38,966 bases of DNA from a virus. A model generated the notes under the pieces. The model ran no database searches. It was not told where the DNA came from and was given only the letters and a program-made list of their open reading frames with translations. Position 1 is the stretch's first letter. Every line of letters begins with the position of its first letter. This document shows, piece by piece, positions 29,363-36,853 of the stretch. Where the stretch lies: the IMG/VR virus record IMGVR_UViG_3300044800_000037, positions 1-38,966 of that record; one strand, 5' to 3'. A program made the translations under genes and the position numbers.

Positions 29363-30214
29363 ATGACAACTGCTACTGATTTGGCTGCTGGTTCTAAAGC
29401 CATGATTGGTGCATGCAGATATACCTACGAACCGATACAGGTTTTCAAGAACACCGTCAATGTTCACACGATGGGACAAGGTGAGAAGAGTTACTATATT
29501 CCTAAATTCGGAACGATTGCTGTTGAACGGCTGACTGACGGCGTAGACATGACTAACTCTCAAACCCTGACTATCACCGGCACAACCCATACCACCAATG
29601 AGACGGGAGCCAAGGTCATCGTTACCAAAAAGTTAAAACAGCAATTCACCGAGGATGTTGCCCGGTCTACTGGTAAGATTATCGGCAATGCTATGGGCAA
29701 ACAGATGGATGTAGACGGCTTGACCCTTTTCTCAGGGATTGATAGCGGTTTAGGTAGTGGTAGTACGACCTTTGCACTTGGCTACTCTGCTGCTGCTGTT
29801 TCCCAGTGCATCGGGCAAGACGAACCTGCTCCTATGCCGATGGCTTTCGTCCTGCATCCCTACACACTAAACGACATCGTGGACTATCTGGCGACTCCGG
29901 GGACTACCAATATACCCCCAGACTACCAGATGGCGGTACTCCAGAATCACTTTGCTGGTATCATCAAGATGAATGGAATACCTGTATTCCACGATTCCAA
30001 TATCCCAATCGCTACTGCTACTTATGCCTACAGTGCCCTGTACTCGAAGGAAGCCTTCATCTATGTGGTCGGCTGGGAGCCAGACACCTGGATAGTCTAC
30101 AAGGATTCCCTGAGAGGCTGGGAAATCGGCATCGTGGCTGACTACGCTATGGTAGAGGAAGATGGCACCTACGGAAGGTATCTCTACTTTTCCGCTGCAG
30201 CCCCGACTTCATAA
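29363..30214 (+). CDS. Major capsid protein (HK97-fold type)
   Basis: A 283-aa protein after the scaffold. Features include a GEKSYYIPKFGTIAVERLTD strand pair, VTKKLKQQFTEDVARSTGK, a FVLHPYTLNDIVDYL segment, GIPVFHDSNIPI and WIVYKDSLRGWEIGIVADY. These match the peripheral/axial parts of HK97-like major capsid proteins. No N-terminal protease target is obvious. AAGGAGGATACGCAC precedes the ATG. A short hairpin follows at 30225-30240. Confidence 0.85.
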   Translation: MTTATDLAAGSKAMIGACRYTYEPIQVFKNTVNVHTMGQGEKSYYIPKFGTIAVERLTDGVDMTNSQTLTITGTTHTTNETGAKVIVTKKLKQQFTEDVARSTGKIIGNAMGKQMDVDGLTLFSGIDSGLGSGSTTFALGYSAAAVSQCIGQDEPAPMPMAFVLHPYTLNDIVDYLATPGTTNIPPDYQMAVLQNHFAGIIKMNGIPVFHDSNIPIATATYAYSALYSKEAFIYVVGWEPDTWIVYKDSLRGWEIGIVADYAMVEEDGTYGRYLYFSAAAPTS

Positions 30215-30224
30215 ACTTCAAGCA

Positions 30225-30240
30225 CCTACTTCATAGTAGG
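30225..30240 (+). other. Small hairpin after capsid gene
   Basis: CCTACT / AGTAGG (30225-30230 with 30235-30240) with a 4-nt loop. No T-run follows. It could protect the capsid message 3' end; weak evidence. Confidence 0.3.
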
Positions 30241-30274
30241 GAAGCGAATATAGAAAATTGGAGGTAATAAGAAA

Positions 30275-30784
30275 GTGACACAAAGTATACCCACAATAGA
30301 AATCGGAAACCTGCATGACCCTAACGACATCGTTCAGGGTAATACGATGGAAACACGCATCTATTACCGAGATGCAACCAAAATCTCCTTCATCGAAAAG
30401 AGCACGGGAATAGAATTAAAACCGCTCACTCCTGAGATAGCAAAGGAGATAAGAAAGCGGATAGCTCTCGGTGAAGTGGAGGAAAAATCAGAAGTTGTGG
30501 AAGTTGCCACAACACCTTTGCCAGCCGATGCTTGGCACATGAACTACTATACCAAGAAAGGCTTTAGACTCTGGGCTAGAGGACAAGCACCTAATCAGGA
30601 GACACAAGATGCTCTTCAGGCTAGGATTAGGGAACTTGAATCACAGTTGAAGGCGGAAGCGGACAGTGACCTACCAGTTCAAGGGGGCAATCCTCTCGCC
30701 TGTCAAGTTGCTGGATGTCCATTCAAGGCTACGACATTCTTAGGACTGGCAAGGCACATGAGAACTAAACACGACCAAAAGTAA
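30275..30784 (+). CDS. Head-region protein with C-terminal C2H2 zinc finger
   Basis: A 169-aa protein starting at GTG 30275 with TTGGAGGTAATAAGAAA before it. A structural-looking N-terminus (METRIYYRDATKISFIEK) and a conserved WHMNYYTKKGFRLWARG lead to a coiled helix (ARIRELESQLKAEA). The C-terminus has C143-x4-C148-x12-H161-x4-H166, a classic C2H2 finger, with the usual phenylalanine and leucine between. The position just after the capsid gene suggests a head or DNA-contact role. Confidence 0.78.
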   Translation: MTQSIPTIEIGNLHDPNDIVQGNTMETRIYYRDATKISFIEKSTGIELKPLTPEIAKEIRKRIALGEVEEKSEVVEVATTPLPADAWHMNYYTKKGFRLWARGQAPNQETQDALQARIRELESQLKAEADSDLPVQGGNPLACQVAGCPFKATTFLGLARHMRTKHDQK

Positions 30785-30795
30785 GGAGGACTTTT

Positions 30796-30891
30796 ATGGA
30801 TGAATTAGCTCAGAAAAAAGTAGCGGAAGCTAAGAAAGCAATGGCAACCGAAGTGAAGAAAGTGGCTACCCCAACCAAAAAGGACAAGTAG
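30796..30891 (+). CDS. Lysine-rich micro-protein (31 aa), possible readthrough
   Basis: MDELAQKKVAEAKKAMATEV and onwards ends TPTKKDK at TAG. GTAAGGAGGACTTTT is a strong ribosome site. After TAG, the frame continues seven sense codons (AKAEEPK) to TAA, in the same lysine/alanine style, so the TAG may be a recent mutation or be read through at times. Unknown function. Confidence 0.6.
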   Translation: MDELAQKKVAEAKKAMATEVKKVATPTKKDK

Positions 30892-30970
30892 GCGAAAGCC
30901 GAAGAGCCTAAATAAGGGGCAAGGTAGAACTTAATACAACTTCACTTCAACAAAAATAAGGAGATTTTCA

Positions 30971-31702
30971 ATGAGTAACTTTGCAATGACAGCACCTTTC
31001 AGTGCACTTTACGCTGCACCAACGGCAACCAAAAAAGCAGCCATCGGTCAACTAGCACAAGACCCAGAAGGCGGACTCTGGCGATATTTCTATGCTGGTG
31101 GAACATTGACAGACCTTCTGGGGGCTGGTTGTTATGCACAACCTGTAGACTGCACACCGTACGCAACTGACGCTGGTTCTTGGACACTAAAAGTAACCGA
31201 GACAACCTGTGCCAAAAATAGGTATGCCAATGGCACCATCACTCTCGTCTGTGCGACAGGTGGTTATAGGTATACCTACCACATCAAGTCGAACACCGTT
31301 AGTACTGGCGTGTATACCATCTTGACTCTACAGCACCCAGTAAGAACCGCCATAGTGGCTACCGATTACGCTACTTTGGAGCCAAATCGGTTCGTTGATG
31401 TAAGGAGTCTCACTGCTGCCGGGGCTGGAGGCATGAGTGTTGTTTGTATGCCTCTACAAGCAGTTACCGCAACCTACTACGCCTGGGGCAAGACTAGGGG
31501 GATGTGTTATGGTATTCCTATAGCTGGGGCGCCAGGGGCGGGAGCAAGAGAAAGGGCAATCACCTTTGGTCATGGTGATGGTTCTCTCCGTGTAGCAGCC
31601 GTTGTTTGGAACGCTGGTTTCTCAGACCAATATGCTGGATACCTCGTACCAAGAACTGACACTTATGGTGGTGACCAGTCCTTCATGCTACAACTAGAAT
31701 AG
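30971..31702 (+). CDS. Structural protein, unknown type
   Basis: A 243-aa protein of alanine/glycine/threonine-rich beta character (ALYAAPTATKKAAIGQLAQ, GGTLTDLLGAGCYAQPV, GGYRYTYHIKSNTVSTG). It could be a capsid decoration or head protein. AAGGAGATTTTCA precedes the ATG. The 79-nt gap before it holds nothing clear beyond the readthrough frame. A hairpin lies just after it. Confidence 0.7.
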   Translation: MSNFAMTAPFSALYAAPTATKKAAIGQLAQDPEGGLWRYFYAGGTLTDLLGAGCYAQPVDCTPYATDAGSWTLKVTETTCAKNRYANGTITLVCATGGYRYTYHIKSNTVSTGVYTILTLQHPVRTAIVATDYATLEPNRFVDVRSLTAAGAGGMSVVCMPLQAVTATYYAWGKTRGMCYGIPIAGAPGAGARERAITFGHGDGSLRVAAVVWNAGFSDQYAGYLVPRTDTYGGDQSFMLQLE

Positions 31703-31724
31703 TGTAGCAATCCTGTCAATCTAA

Positions 31725-31758
31725 GGGAGGGGGTAAAATCCCCTCCCTCTAGGGGAGG
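31725..31758 (+). promoter_or_regulatory. Competing hairpins around a ribosome site
   Basis: CCCCTCCC (31740-31747) can pair with upstream GGGAGGGG (31725-31732) or with downstream GGGGAGG (31752-31758), which is the ribosome site of the collagen-like gene. The two structures exclude each other, giving a possible on/off switch of translation. Confidence 0.5.
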
Positions 31759-31763
31759 TTAAA

Positions 31764-32687
31764 ATGACAGTTGGTGTTGTGGCAAAAGATGATGGGAAAA
31801 TATACCAGTATAATTCTGATACTAATCAGTATGATATTGAGGTACTCCCATCTCCTGAAATTACTATGGATGCCGAACTGGCTGCGGCTCTTGCTAATAT
31901 TGAGTTACTACCTGGCCCGAAAGGCGACACTGGCGAACAAGGTGTGCCCGGTGTTGATGGCGCTCCAGGTGCACAGGGTATCCAAGGCGACCAAGGCATA
32001 CAAGGTCAGCCAGGTATTAAGGGCGACCAAGGTGAACAAGGAATACAAGGACTGCCTGGGGAGGATGGTATTCAGGGGGAACAAGGGGAACAGGGTATCC
32101 CTGGGGAAACTGGTGCGACTGGTGCTAAAGGGGACAAGGGAGATAAGGGAGATACCGGGAATACTGGCCCACAAGGTCAACAAGGGACTCAGGGAATTAA
32201 AGGCGATACGGGAAATACAGGGGCAAAGGGAGATACTGGGAATCAAGGTATTCAGGGGATACAAGGCATACAAGGGGTTCAAGGAATACAGGGGGTAGCA
32301 CCAGCACCTTATACTCTATCACTGATTGCTCCGACTGCTTTCATTGCTTGGACTAATATGCCTGCTGCCGTAACAGAGTTTCTCGGTCTGGCGATTCAAA
32401 GAACTAAGGCAGACCTGAGTGTGGCTACGCAGTCAAGGGTAACGGTTAGAGTTGGAGTTGTTCCTTATGCCAATGCTAAGATAAAGGTTCAATACTCTAC
32501 GGATGAGTCTGCTTGGGTTGACCTCTGCTCAGTAACGATGCCAGCGACAGCCAACAAGACTAATATTGGAACTTGGACTGATATTCCTAGTGGAGCTAAA
32601 GCCGATGTATTTCTAAGACTCGTTGGAATAGACGGCAATGGTGTTGCCGACCCTAGCTTCGGGTTGATAACAATCCAGGTAAAATAG
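31764..32687 (+). CDS. Collagen-like tail/appendage protein
   Basis: A 307-aa protein. Residues about 51-177 are Gly-X-Y triplets (GPKGDTGEQG and similar, with many GIQ units). The N-terminal 50 residues would form the anchor; the C-terminal 130 residues form a beta domain (SRVTVRVGVVPYANAKIKV). Collagen-like stalks trimerise and are common in phage fibres. AGGGGAGGTTAAA precedes the ATG. Confidence 0.88.
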   Translation: MTVGVVAKDDGKIYQYNSDTNQYDIEVLPSPEITMDAELAAALANIELLPGPKGDTGEQGVPGVDGAPGAQGIQGDQGIQGQPGIKGDQGEQGIQGLPGEDGIQGEQGEQGIPGETGATGAKGDKGDKGDTGNTGPQGQQGTQGIKGDTGNTGAKGDTGNQGIQGIQGIQGVQGIQGVAPAPYTLSLIAPTAFIAWTNMPAAVTEFLGLAIQRTKADLSVATQSRVTVRVGVVPYANAKIKVQYSTDESAWVDLCSVTMPATANKTNIGTWTDIPSGAKADVFLRLVGIDGNGVADPSFGLITIQVK

Positions 32688-32695
32688 GAGGCGAT

Positions 32696-32947
32696 ATGGC
32701 TGGATGTTTTGTTAATTCAATAAATGTAGAATCCAATGGTGACAATCTGGAAGCCAGATTGCCTTGCTTATTCTTCGCTTCTGGCTTGAGGGATTTGAGC
32801 GAAGTATCAGTTACTATCACTCCTACGGATACTCTGGCTCAGATAAAGACAAAGATAGTGGACGCTATTTCTTCGGAAGCCACTAGACTAGGATACTCTG
32901 TTCCCGCTTCTAATATGATTCTTCCAGCATTTCAGAAAGGGGCATGA
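32696..32947 (+). CDS. Hypothetical protein
   Basis: An 83-aa protein (MAGCFVNSINVESNGDNL and onwards) with a VTITPTDTLAQIKTKIVDAI helix. ATAGGAGGCGAT precedes the ATG. The stop overlaps the next ATG by 4 nt. No family recognised. Confidence 0.7.
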   Translation: MAGCFVNSINVESNGDNLEARLPCLFFASGLRDLSEVSVTITPTDTLAQIKTKIVDAISSEATRLGYSVPASNMILPAFQKGA

Positions 32948-33288
32948 TGACAACTGATAGAGAGTTCTTAGAAAAAGTAAGGTCTCTCAGTTTTCATATC
33001 AAGACTCCAGAGCAGTTGCCTCTCGGCAACGGGTCTAGGGGGCGCTTTATCAGTTCTAAGGAAACTGGTGGTTTGTCTATTCTCATTCCTAGTTTTGGTG
33101 CTTTGGAGAAGGAAGAGGTAGATTATGTGACTGAGGAAGCGATAGCCCAAGAGAAAGAGAGAATCAAGACAGCCGAACCTAGATTGGCTACTGTGGCTCT
33201 TAGAAATGTGATGGCTGAAACTAGAAAAGCACCTAAAGGCAAGAGAAAGAAAACACTGGAACAAATAACTAAGGAAAGGATGACATAA
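32944..33288 (+). CDS. Hypothetical protein
   Basis: A 114-aa protein, soluble and charged, with a SILIPSFGALEKEEVDYV segment and a basic tail (KGKRKKTLEQITKERMT). Its ATG overlaps the previous stop, and its stop shares a base with the next ATG (TAATG). Unknown function in the head/tail region. Confidence 0.7.
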   Translation: MMTTDREFLEKVRSLSFHIKTPEQLPLGNGSRGRFISSKETGGLSILIPSFGALEKEEVDYVTEEAIAQEKERIKTAEPRLATVALRNVMAETRKAPKGKRKKTLEQITKERMT

Positions 33289-33467
33289 TGCCTTATTCGT
33301 TAGCGCAAAAACGCATGGCCGGTATGGCTTTGGCATGGAAACGAGGCGATAAACCCAAGTTTGACACTCCCCAACATGAGGAGGAGTGCCGTAAGATGAT
33401 GGTCTCAATGTCTGAGGCAGAACTAAGGGACATGGCTTCAGGCCCAATCAAGAAAGTAAGTAAATAG
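33288..33467 (+). CDS. DUF3008-like small protein (59 aa)
   Basis: MPYSLAQKRMAGMALAWKRG and a later SMSEAELRDMASG follow the pattern of small DUF3008-type phage proteins (S-A-Q-R...SMSE..LRD.A). AAGGAAAG lies before the ATG, which overlaps the previous stop. Too short for common cut-offs. Role unknown. Confidence 0.68.
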   Translation: MPYSLAQKRMAGMALAWKRGDKPKFDTPQHEEECRKMMVSMSEAELRDMASGPIKKVSK

Positions 33468-33509
33468 GGTGGTGGTGGAGGAAAATAAAATAAGTGTAGG
33501 AGGATTTCA

Positions 33510-34436
33510 ATGGGTCTCAATGTAATAGATGTATCAACTTTAACAGTCGCAGGAACTTCACTTGGGTTGGATAGTGCGAGTCCAACTAAGGCGGTAGCCT
33601 TTGCTTCTGGTGCAAGGCAATGTCTTATAGTGGTTCAAGATGCACCGTGCTATGTAAGGTCAGATGGGGATGCTGCCACCAGTGCCGACATACTCCTGTC
33701 TCCAGGCGATGTCTTGCCGATGCTTGGTGACAATATGAATCAGGCACTTGACCTATTGCGGTTTATCCGCAAGACCTCAACCAGTGCTACTCTAAAGATA
33801 ATCTGGTATAACCGAGAGGCAATCCTGACTGAGCGGATTATCAGAGGGGCAGTAAGACTCGTAACTGAAGCTGGTGTTGCCCTAGATGATACTGCTTCAG
33901 GTGGGATTAAGGTTTTATCGGTCGCTGGTTCTGCCCTCATCGGTGGGATTAATCCCCCAACCGTAGTTCGTATTCTTCATCCGTTCGGCAAGGGAGTTCT
34001 AACTGCCGGCGGTGTTCAATATGGCACACTGGTTACTGGTATAGCCACAACCTACACCGCAATAGAAGCGGCAACCACAATCTACAACCCCACTGGCTAC
34101 ACTCTGGTTGAGGTTGAACTTGGACTCATGGGTGAAACACAATCTAGTGGTACTACTAATAGCATTATCTACGAGGCACAGGGAAGTGATGCTGGAAGTT
34201 TGTGGGATACCATCAGTTCTATAATAACCCGTGCTACCAGCGCTGTTGCCTTGGCCGACTTTGCCAATGTTCTAACTGGTAGAGTCAATCTTGCCGTAGG
34301 AACTAATTTCCTTGGGACTGGAACGAGTTTCCAGATTAGAGTAGTAGCCAAGAGTGGCGGAACAACTGATACTGCTGGTGGAGCGATGAAGAACTCCTCA
34401 TATATCATCTGCACTTATCGGAGAACTGGTGGTTAG
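33510..34436 (+). CDS. Structural protein, unknown type
   Basis: A 308-aa beta-rich protein (VIDVSTLTVAGTSLGLDS, APCYVRSDGDAATSADILL, TGYTLVEVELGLMGETQ). The N-terminal half resembles small phage neck/appendage proteins that start with a beta-sandwich. GTAGGAGGATTTCA precedes the ATG. Likely part of the particle; type unknown. Confidence 0.7.
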   Translation: MGLNVIDVSTLTVAGTSLGLDSASPTKAVAFASGARQCLIVVQDAPCYVRSDGDAATSADILLSPGDVLPMLGDNMNQALDLLRFIRKTSTSATLKIIWYNREAILTERIIRGAVRLVTEAGVALDDTASGGIKVLSVAGSALIGGINPPTVVRILHPFGKGVLTAGGVQYGTLVTGIATTYTAIEAATTIYNPTGYTLVEVELGLMGETQSSGTTNSIIYEAQGSDAGSLWDTISSIITRATSAVALADFANVLTGRVNLAVGTNFLGTGTSFQIRVVAKSGGTTDTAGGAMKNSSYIICTYRRTGG

Positions 34437-34794
34437 ACCTGAGTCCATAGCCGAGAAGATGTTGAGGTCTCCACTCCGAGATTACATCATCAAGCACAAG
34501 GCGGTCTTGGAGAAGGTGCTCATCTGGTATGCTAAAGGTCTACCTGAGATGGTTAGGGAGTCTCCTGATGAGAACAATACCAGAGCTATCTATACTGTTG
34601 CAAATGACTTCTTTAGCCACTTGCAAAACGATAGCAAGAAACCAGTTCTCGAAGCTATCTTCAAGATTATTATAAGTGAATACAAACACGACCCGAATTG
34701 GCAACAATGGGCTGACTACTGCATCGGGAAGTTGATTGATAATGGCTGGCAGAGGCTTCCCGAAGGTCAGCCTTCTGATTTCTGGAGGACATAA
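34429..34794 (+). CDS. Hypothetical protein, paralogue of 16512-16880
   Basis: A 121-aa protein starting at GTG 34429 with CGGAGAACTG before it, inside the end of the previous gene. LEKVLIWYAKGLPEMV, NDSKKPVLEAIFKII and KHDPNWQQWADY match the earlier copy. Helical; role unknown. The copy lies 18 kb from its twin in the same late transcription direction. Confidence 0.75.
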   Translation: MVRPESIAEKMLRSPLRDYIIKHKAVLEKVLIWYAKGLPEMVRESPDENNTRAIYTVANDFFSHLQNDSKKPVLEAIFKIIISEYKHDPNWQQWADYCIGKLIDNGWQRLPEGQPSDFWRT

Positions 34795-35495
34795 TGGATA
34801 AAGAAATGGAATTGGAACTTGACTCATCTTTCATCTATGACCCTAGTTTGGTTTTATATCTCCCTCTCTATAAGAAAGATGGTGGTTCTTTTTGCTCTGA
34901 GGATGCCTATGGTCATCTTTGCACGGATTATGGTGCTTTGTGGGTGCCACAGGGTAGGACTTTTGATGGCACAGATGACTATATTGATTGTAGTCCTGCT
35001 GTTTCTGATGGCAAACTCGGTAATGCCTTTACCTGGATATGCTGGGGCAAGTTGGGAAAGTGGGACGCTAACCAGAACTATATTGGTGCAGGTTCTACCA
35101 CTAACGGTAATGAATATATGGGTATTGATTTCCTTACTGCAGATAAGAAGCTATATGCTAGAACTTCTAAGTCTGTCGGGGGGGTACTGGCAAATGTCGT
35201 AGGGTCAACGGGTACTTACAACAACGATTCCACTTTTCATTTTCTAGCCGTGACAGTAGATGCCGATGGCCATATCAACCACTTTATCATAGACACTGTT
35301 GACCAGGGTAACGATTCCACTAATGTTGTTGACGCATCCTCATCTATTCATTTATATATTGGACAGTTGCCTTATACTTCAGCTAATATCAATTCTTTTA
35401 AAGGCACAGATGGTGAAGTATTGCTTTATACAAGAGAACTTTCTTTGGTTGGAATAGAACAGATTAGACTGGCAACAAAGTGGAGGTATCAATAA
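34794..35495 (+). CDS. LamG/ConA-like domain appendage protein
   Basis: A 233-aa protein with a concanavalin-like jelly-roll pattern: SLVLYLPLYKKDGGSF, GRTFDGTDDYIDCSP, FTWICWGKLG, WHFLAVTVDADG-like (FHFLAVTVDADGHIN) and DGEVLLYTRELS near the end. Such domains bind sugars and decorate phage fibres. Shares a base with the preceding stop. The single-domain size is complete for LamG. Confidence 0.85.
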   Translation: MDKEMELELDSSFIYDPSLVLYLPLYKKDGGSFCSEDAYGHLCTDYGALWVPQGRTFDGTDDYIDCSPAVSDGKLGNAFTWICWGKLGKWDANQNYIGAGSTTNGNEYMGIDFLTADKKLYARTSKSVGGVLANVVGSTGTYNNDSTFHFLAVTVDADGHINHFIIDTVDQGNDSTNVVDASSSIHLYIGQLPYTSANINSFKGTDGEVLLYTRELSLVGIEQIRLATKWRYQ

Positions 35496-35719
35496 TGCTT
35501 TACAGATTTACTTTGGATTTGGCAATCCCTCAAACTGTATTTGAAGCGATATCAACAGCCAAGATACAAACTCTTAAAGACAATATCCGTGCCCTCAAAG
35601 CCTTAGCGGTCAAGGTAAATGCAGGGCAACCCAATGAGGAAATGACTGTTAAGGCAACTTGGCACAAGTGTCATCACGATGAAACGCCTTCAACCTGCGA
35701 ACCAGAACAAGAAATCTAA
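35495..35719 (+). CDS. Hypothetical small protein
   Basis: A 74-aa protein starting MLYRFTLDLAIPQTVF. GTGGAGGTATCAATA precedes ATG 35495, which overlaps the previous stop. Central helix (AKIQTLKDNIRALKALAVKV), C-terminal cysteine/histidine motif (WHKCHHDETPSTC) that may bind metal. No family recognised. Confidence 0.68.
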   Translation: MLYRFTLDLAIPQTVFEAISTAKIQTLKDNIRALKALAVKVNAGQPNEEMTVKATWHKCHHDETPSTCEPEQEI

Positions 35720-35730
35720 GGGGGTGAACT

Positions 35731-36843
35731 ATGGCTTACCCGGAGACCTATTCATCAATGCGGACGCTCATCCAAACTAAACTTCAAGATACTGGGGCTA
35801 CTATCTTTTCCACTGCCGAACTTGACTTGGCGATGACTGAAGAGCAAAGAGAACTAGCCCAGTATTCTCCCTATATCTACAAGGCTGAATTTAATCTGGA
35901 GAGCCGGCAGGGAACAGCAACGGCTGATACCGCTAGCGCTTTGGTTGATACCACACTTAGTCAATTCCTTGCTGGTGATGTCGGAAAGTGGGTTTATAAT
36001 TCCGAGGATAGGACATGGGCGCAAGTTACGGCTTATGTCGCTGACCACCAACTAACTCTCTCCAAAGATATTTTCCCGGATGGCAATGAGCCTTACCAGA
36101 TGTTCAACAAGGGTTGCACAGACAGCAAGGAAATCAACCTAGAAGCCACACAGCAACCTGATGGGGCTTTAGGTAGCCGTCTTATTGATTGGCTTTATAT
36201 TGACAAGATAGAATACCCCATTCTGCAAGACCCACCTAGCCTATTAAAGGCTGGTCAGTGGGAGACGCAGGAGAGAAATATACTTCGCCTCAAGGTAGAT
36301 GCCGAGCCACCCAATACTGGAGACTCCGATGCTCCTGATGAGGTCTGGATTTACTTTGCCATGCTTCACTGGCTTTCTAAACTCACCACCTTACTTGGTG
36401 CGGTAGACTTACTTGCTGGCTATACTGCGGGTTCGGTTAGCATCCATGTAGATGATATGACCGCCAGTGATGTTATCCTCAAAGGGCAACCATTCAAACT
36501 AGATGGCGTTAGAGGTATTTACATCTCTGATTACCAGAGAACACTAACTGGTGGGGAAAGTGATGTGTCTTTCTGGCCACCCTTAATGGATGCCACTGTT
36601 GACGGTAACACTGTGCGGTTTATTAGTAACACGATGGACTTCAAACTAGAAGGAATCTTTGCTGACCTAGTGGCGGGTAAGGCAGCGATAAACAAATCCC
36701 GTTACTACATCAACCGGATAGGCTTTGGTCAGAATATCTACCGCTATATGTATGAGTGGGGCAAACTCAAATACAACGATGCCCTGAATGAACTCAAGAG
36801 ACTAAAATACTTGGATACTGCTCCGTCAATTGCCTTACCATAA
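35731..36843 (+). CDS. Head-to-tail adaptor-like / structural protein
   Basis: A 370-aa protein. The N-terminus (YSSMRTLIQTKLQDTGATIFSTAELDLAMTE) has the helical layout of phage gp6-like adaptors; a large beta insertion follows (about 50-260), and the C-terminus returns to helices (KLKYNDALNELKRLKYL). Located before the tail genes, which fits a connector. AGGGGGTGAACT precedes the ATG. The adaptor call is by layout only. Confidence 0.65.
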   Translation: MAYPETYSSMRTLIQTKLQDTGATIFSTAELDLAMTEEQRELAQYSPYIYKAEFNLESRQGTATADTASALVDTTLSQFLAGDVGKWVYNSEDRTWAQVTAYVADHQLTLSKDIFPDGNEPYQMFNKGCTDSKEINLEATQQPDGALGSRLIDWLYIDKIEYPILQDPPSLLKAGQWETQERNILRLKVDAEPPNTGDSDAPDEVWIYFAMLHWLSKLTTLLGAVDLLAGYTAGSVSIHVDDMTASDVILKGQPFKLDGVRGIYISDYQRTLTGGESDVSFWPPLMDATVDGNTVRFISNTMDFKLEGIFADLVAGKAAINKSRYYINRIGFGQNIYRYMYEWGKLKYNDALNELKRLKYLDTAPSIALP

Positions 36844-36853
36844 GGAGTCTTGA

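Noticed and set aside
31771-32298. Frames overlapping the collagen-like repeats on both strands
   Set aside because: Produced by the Gly-X-Y codon periodicity.
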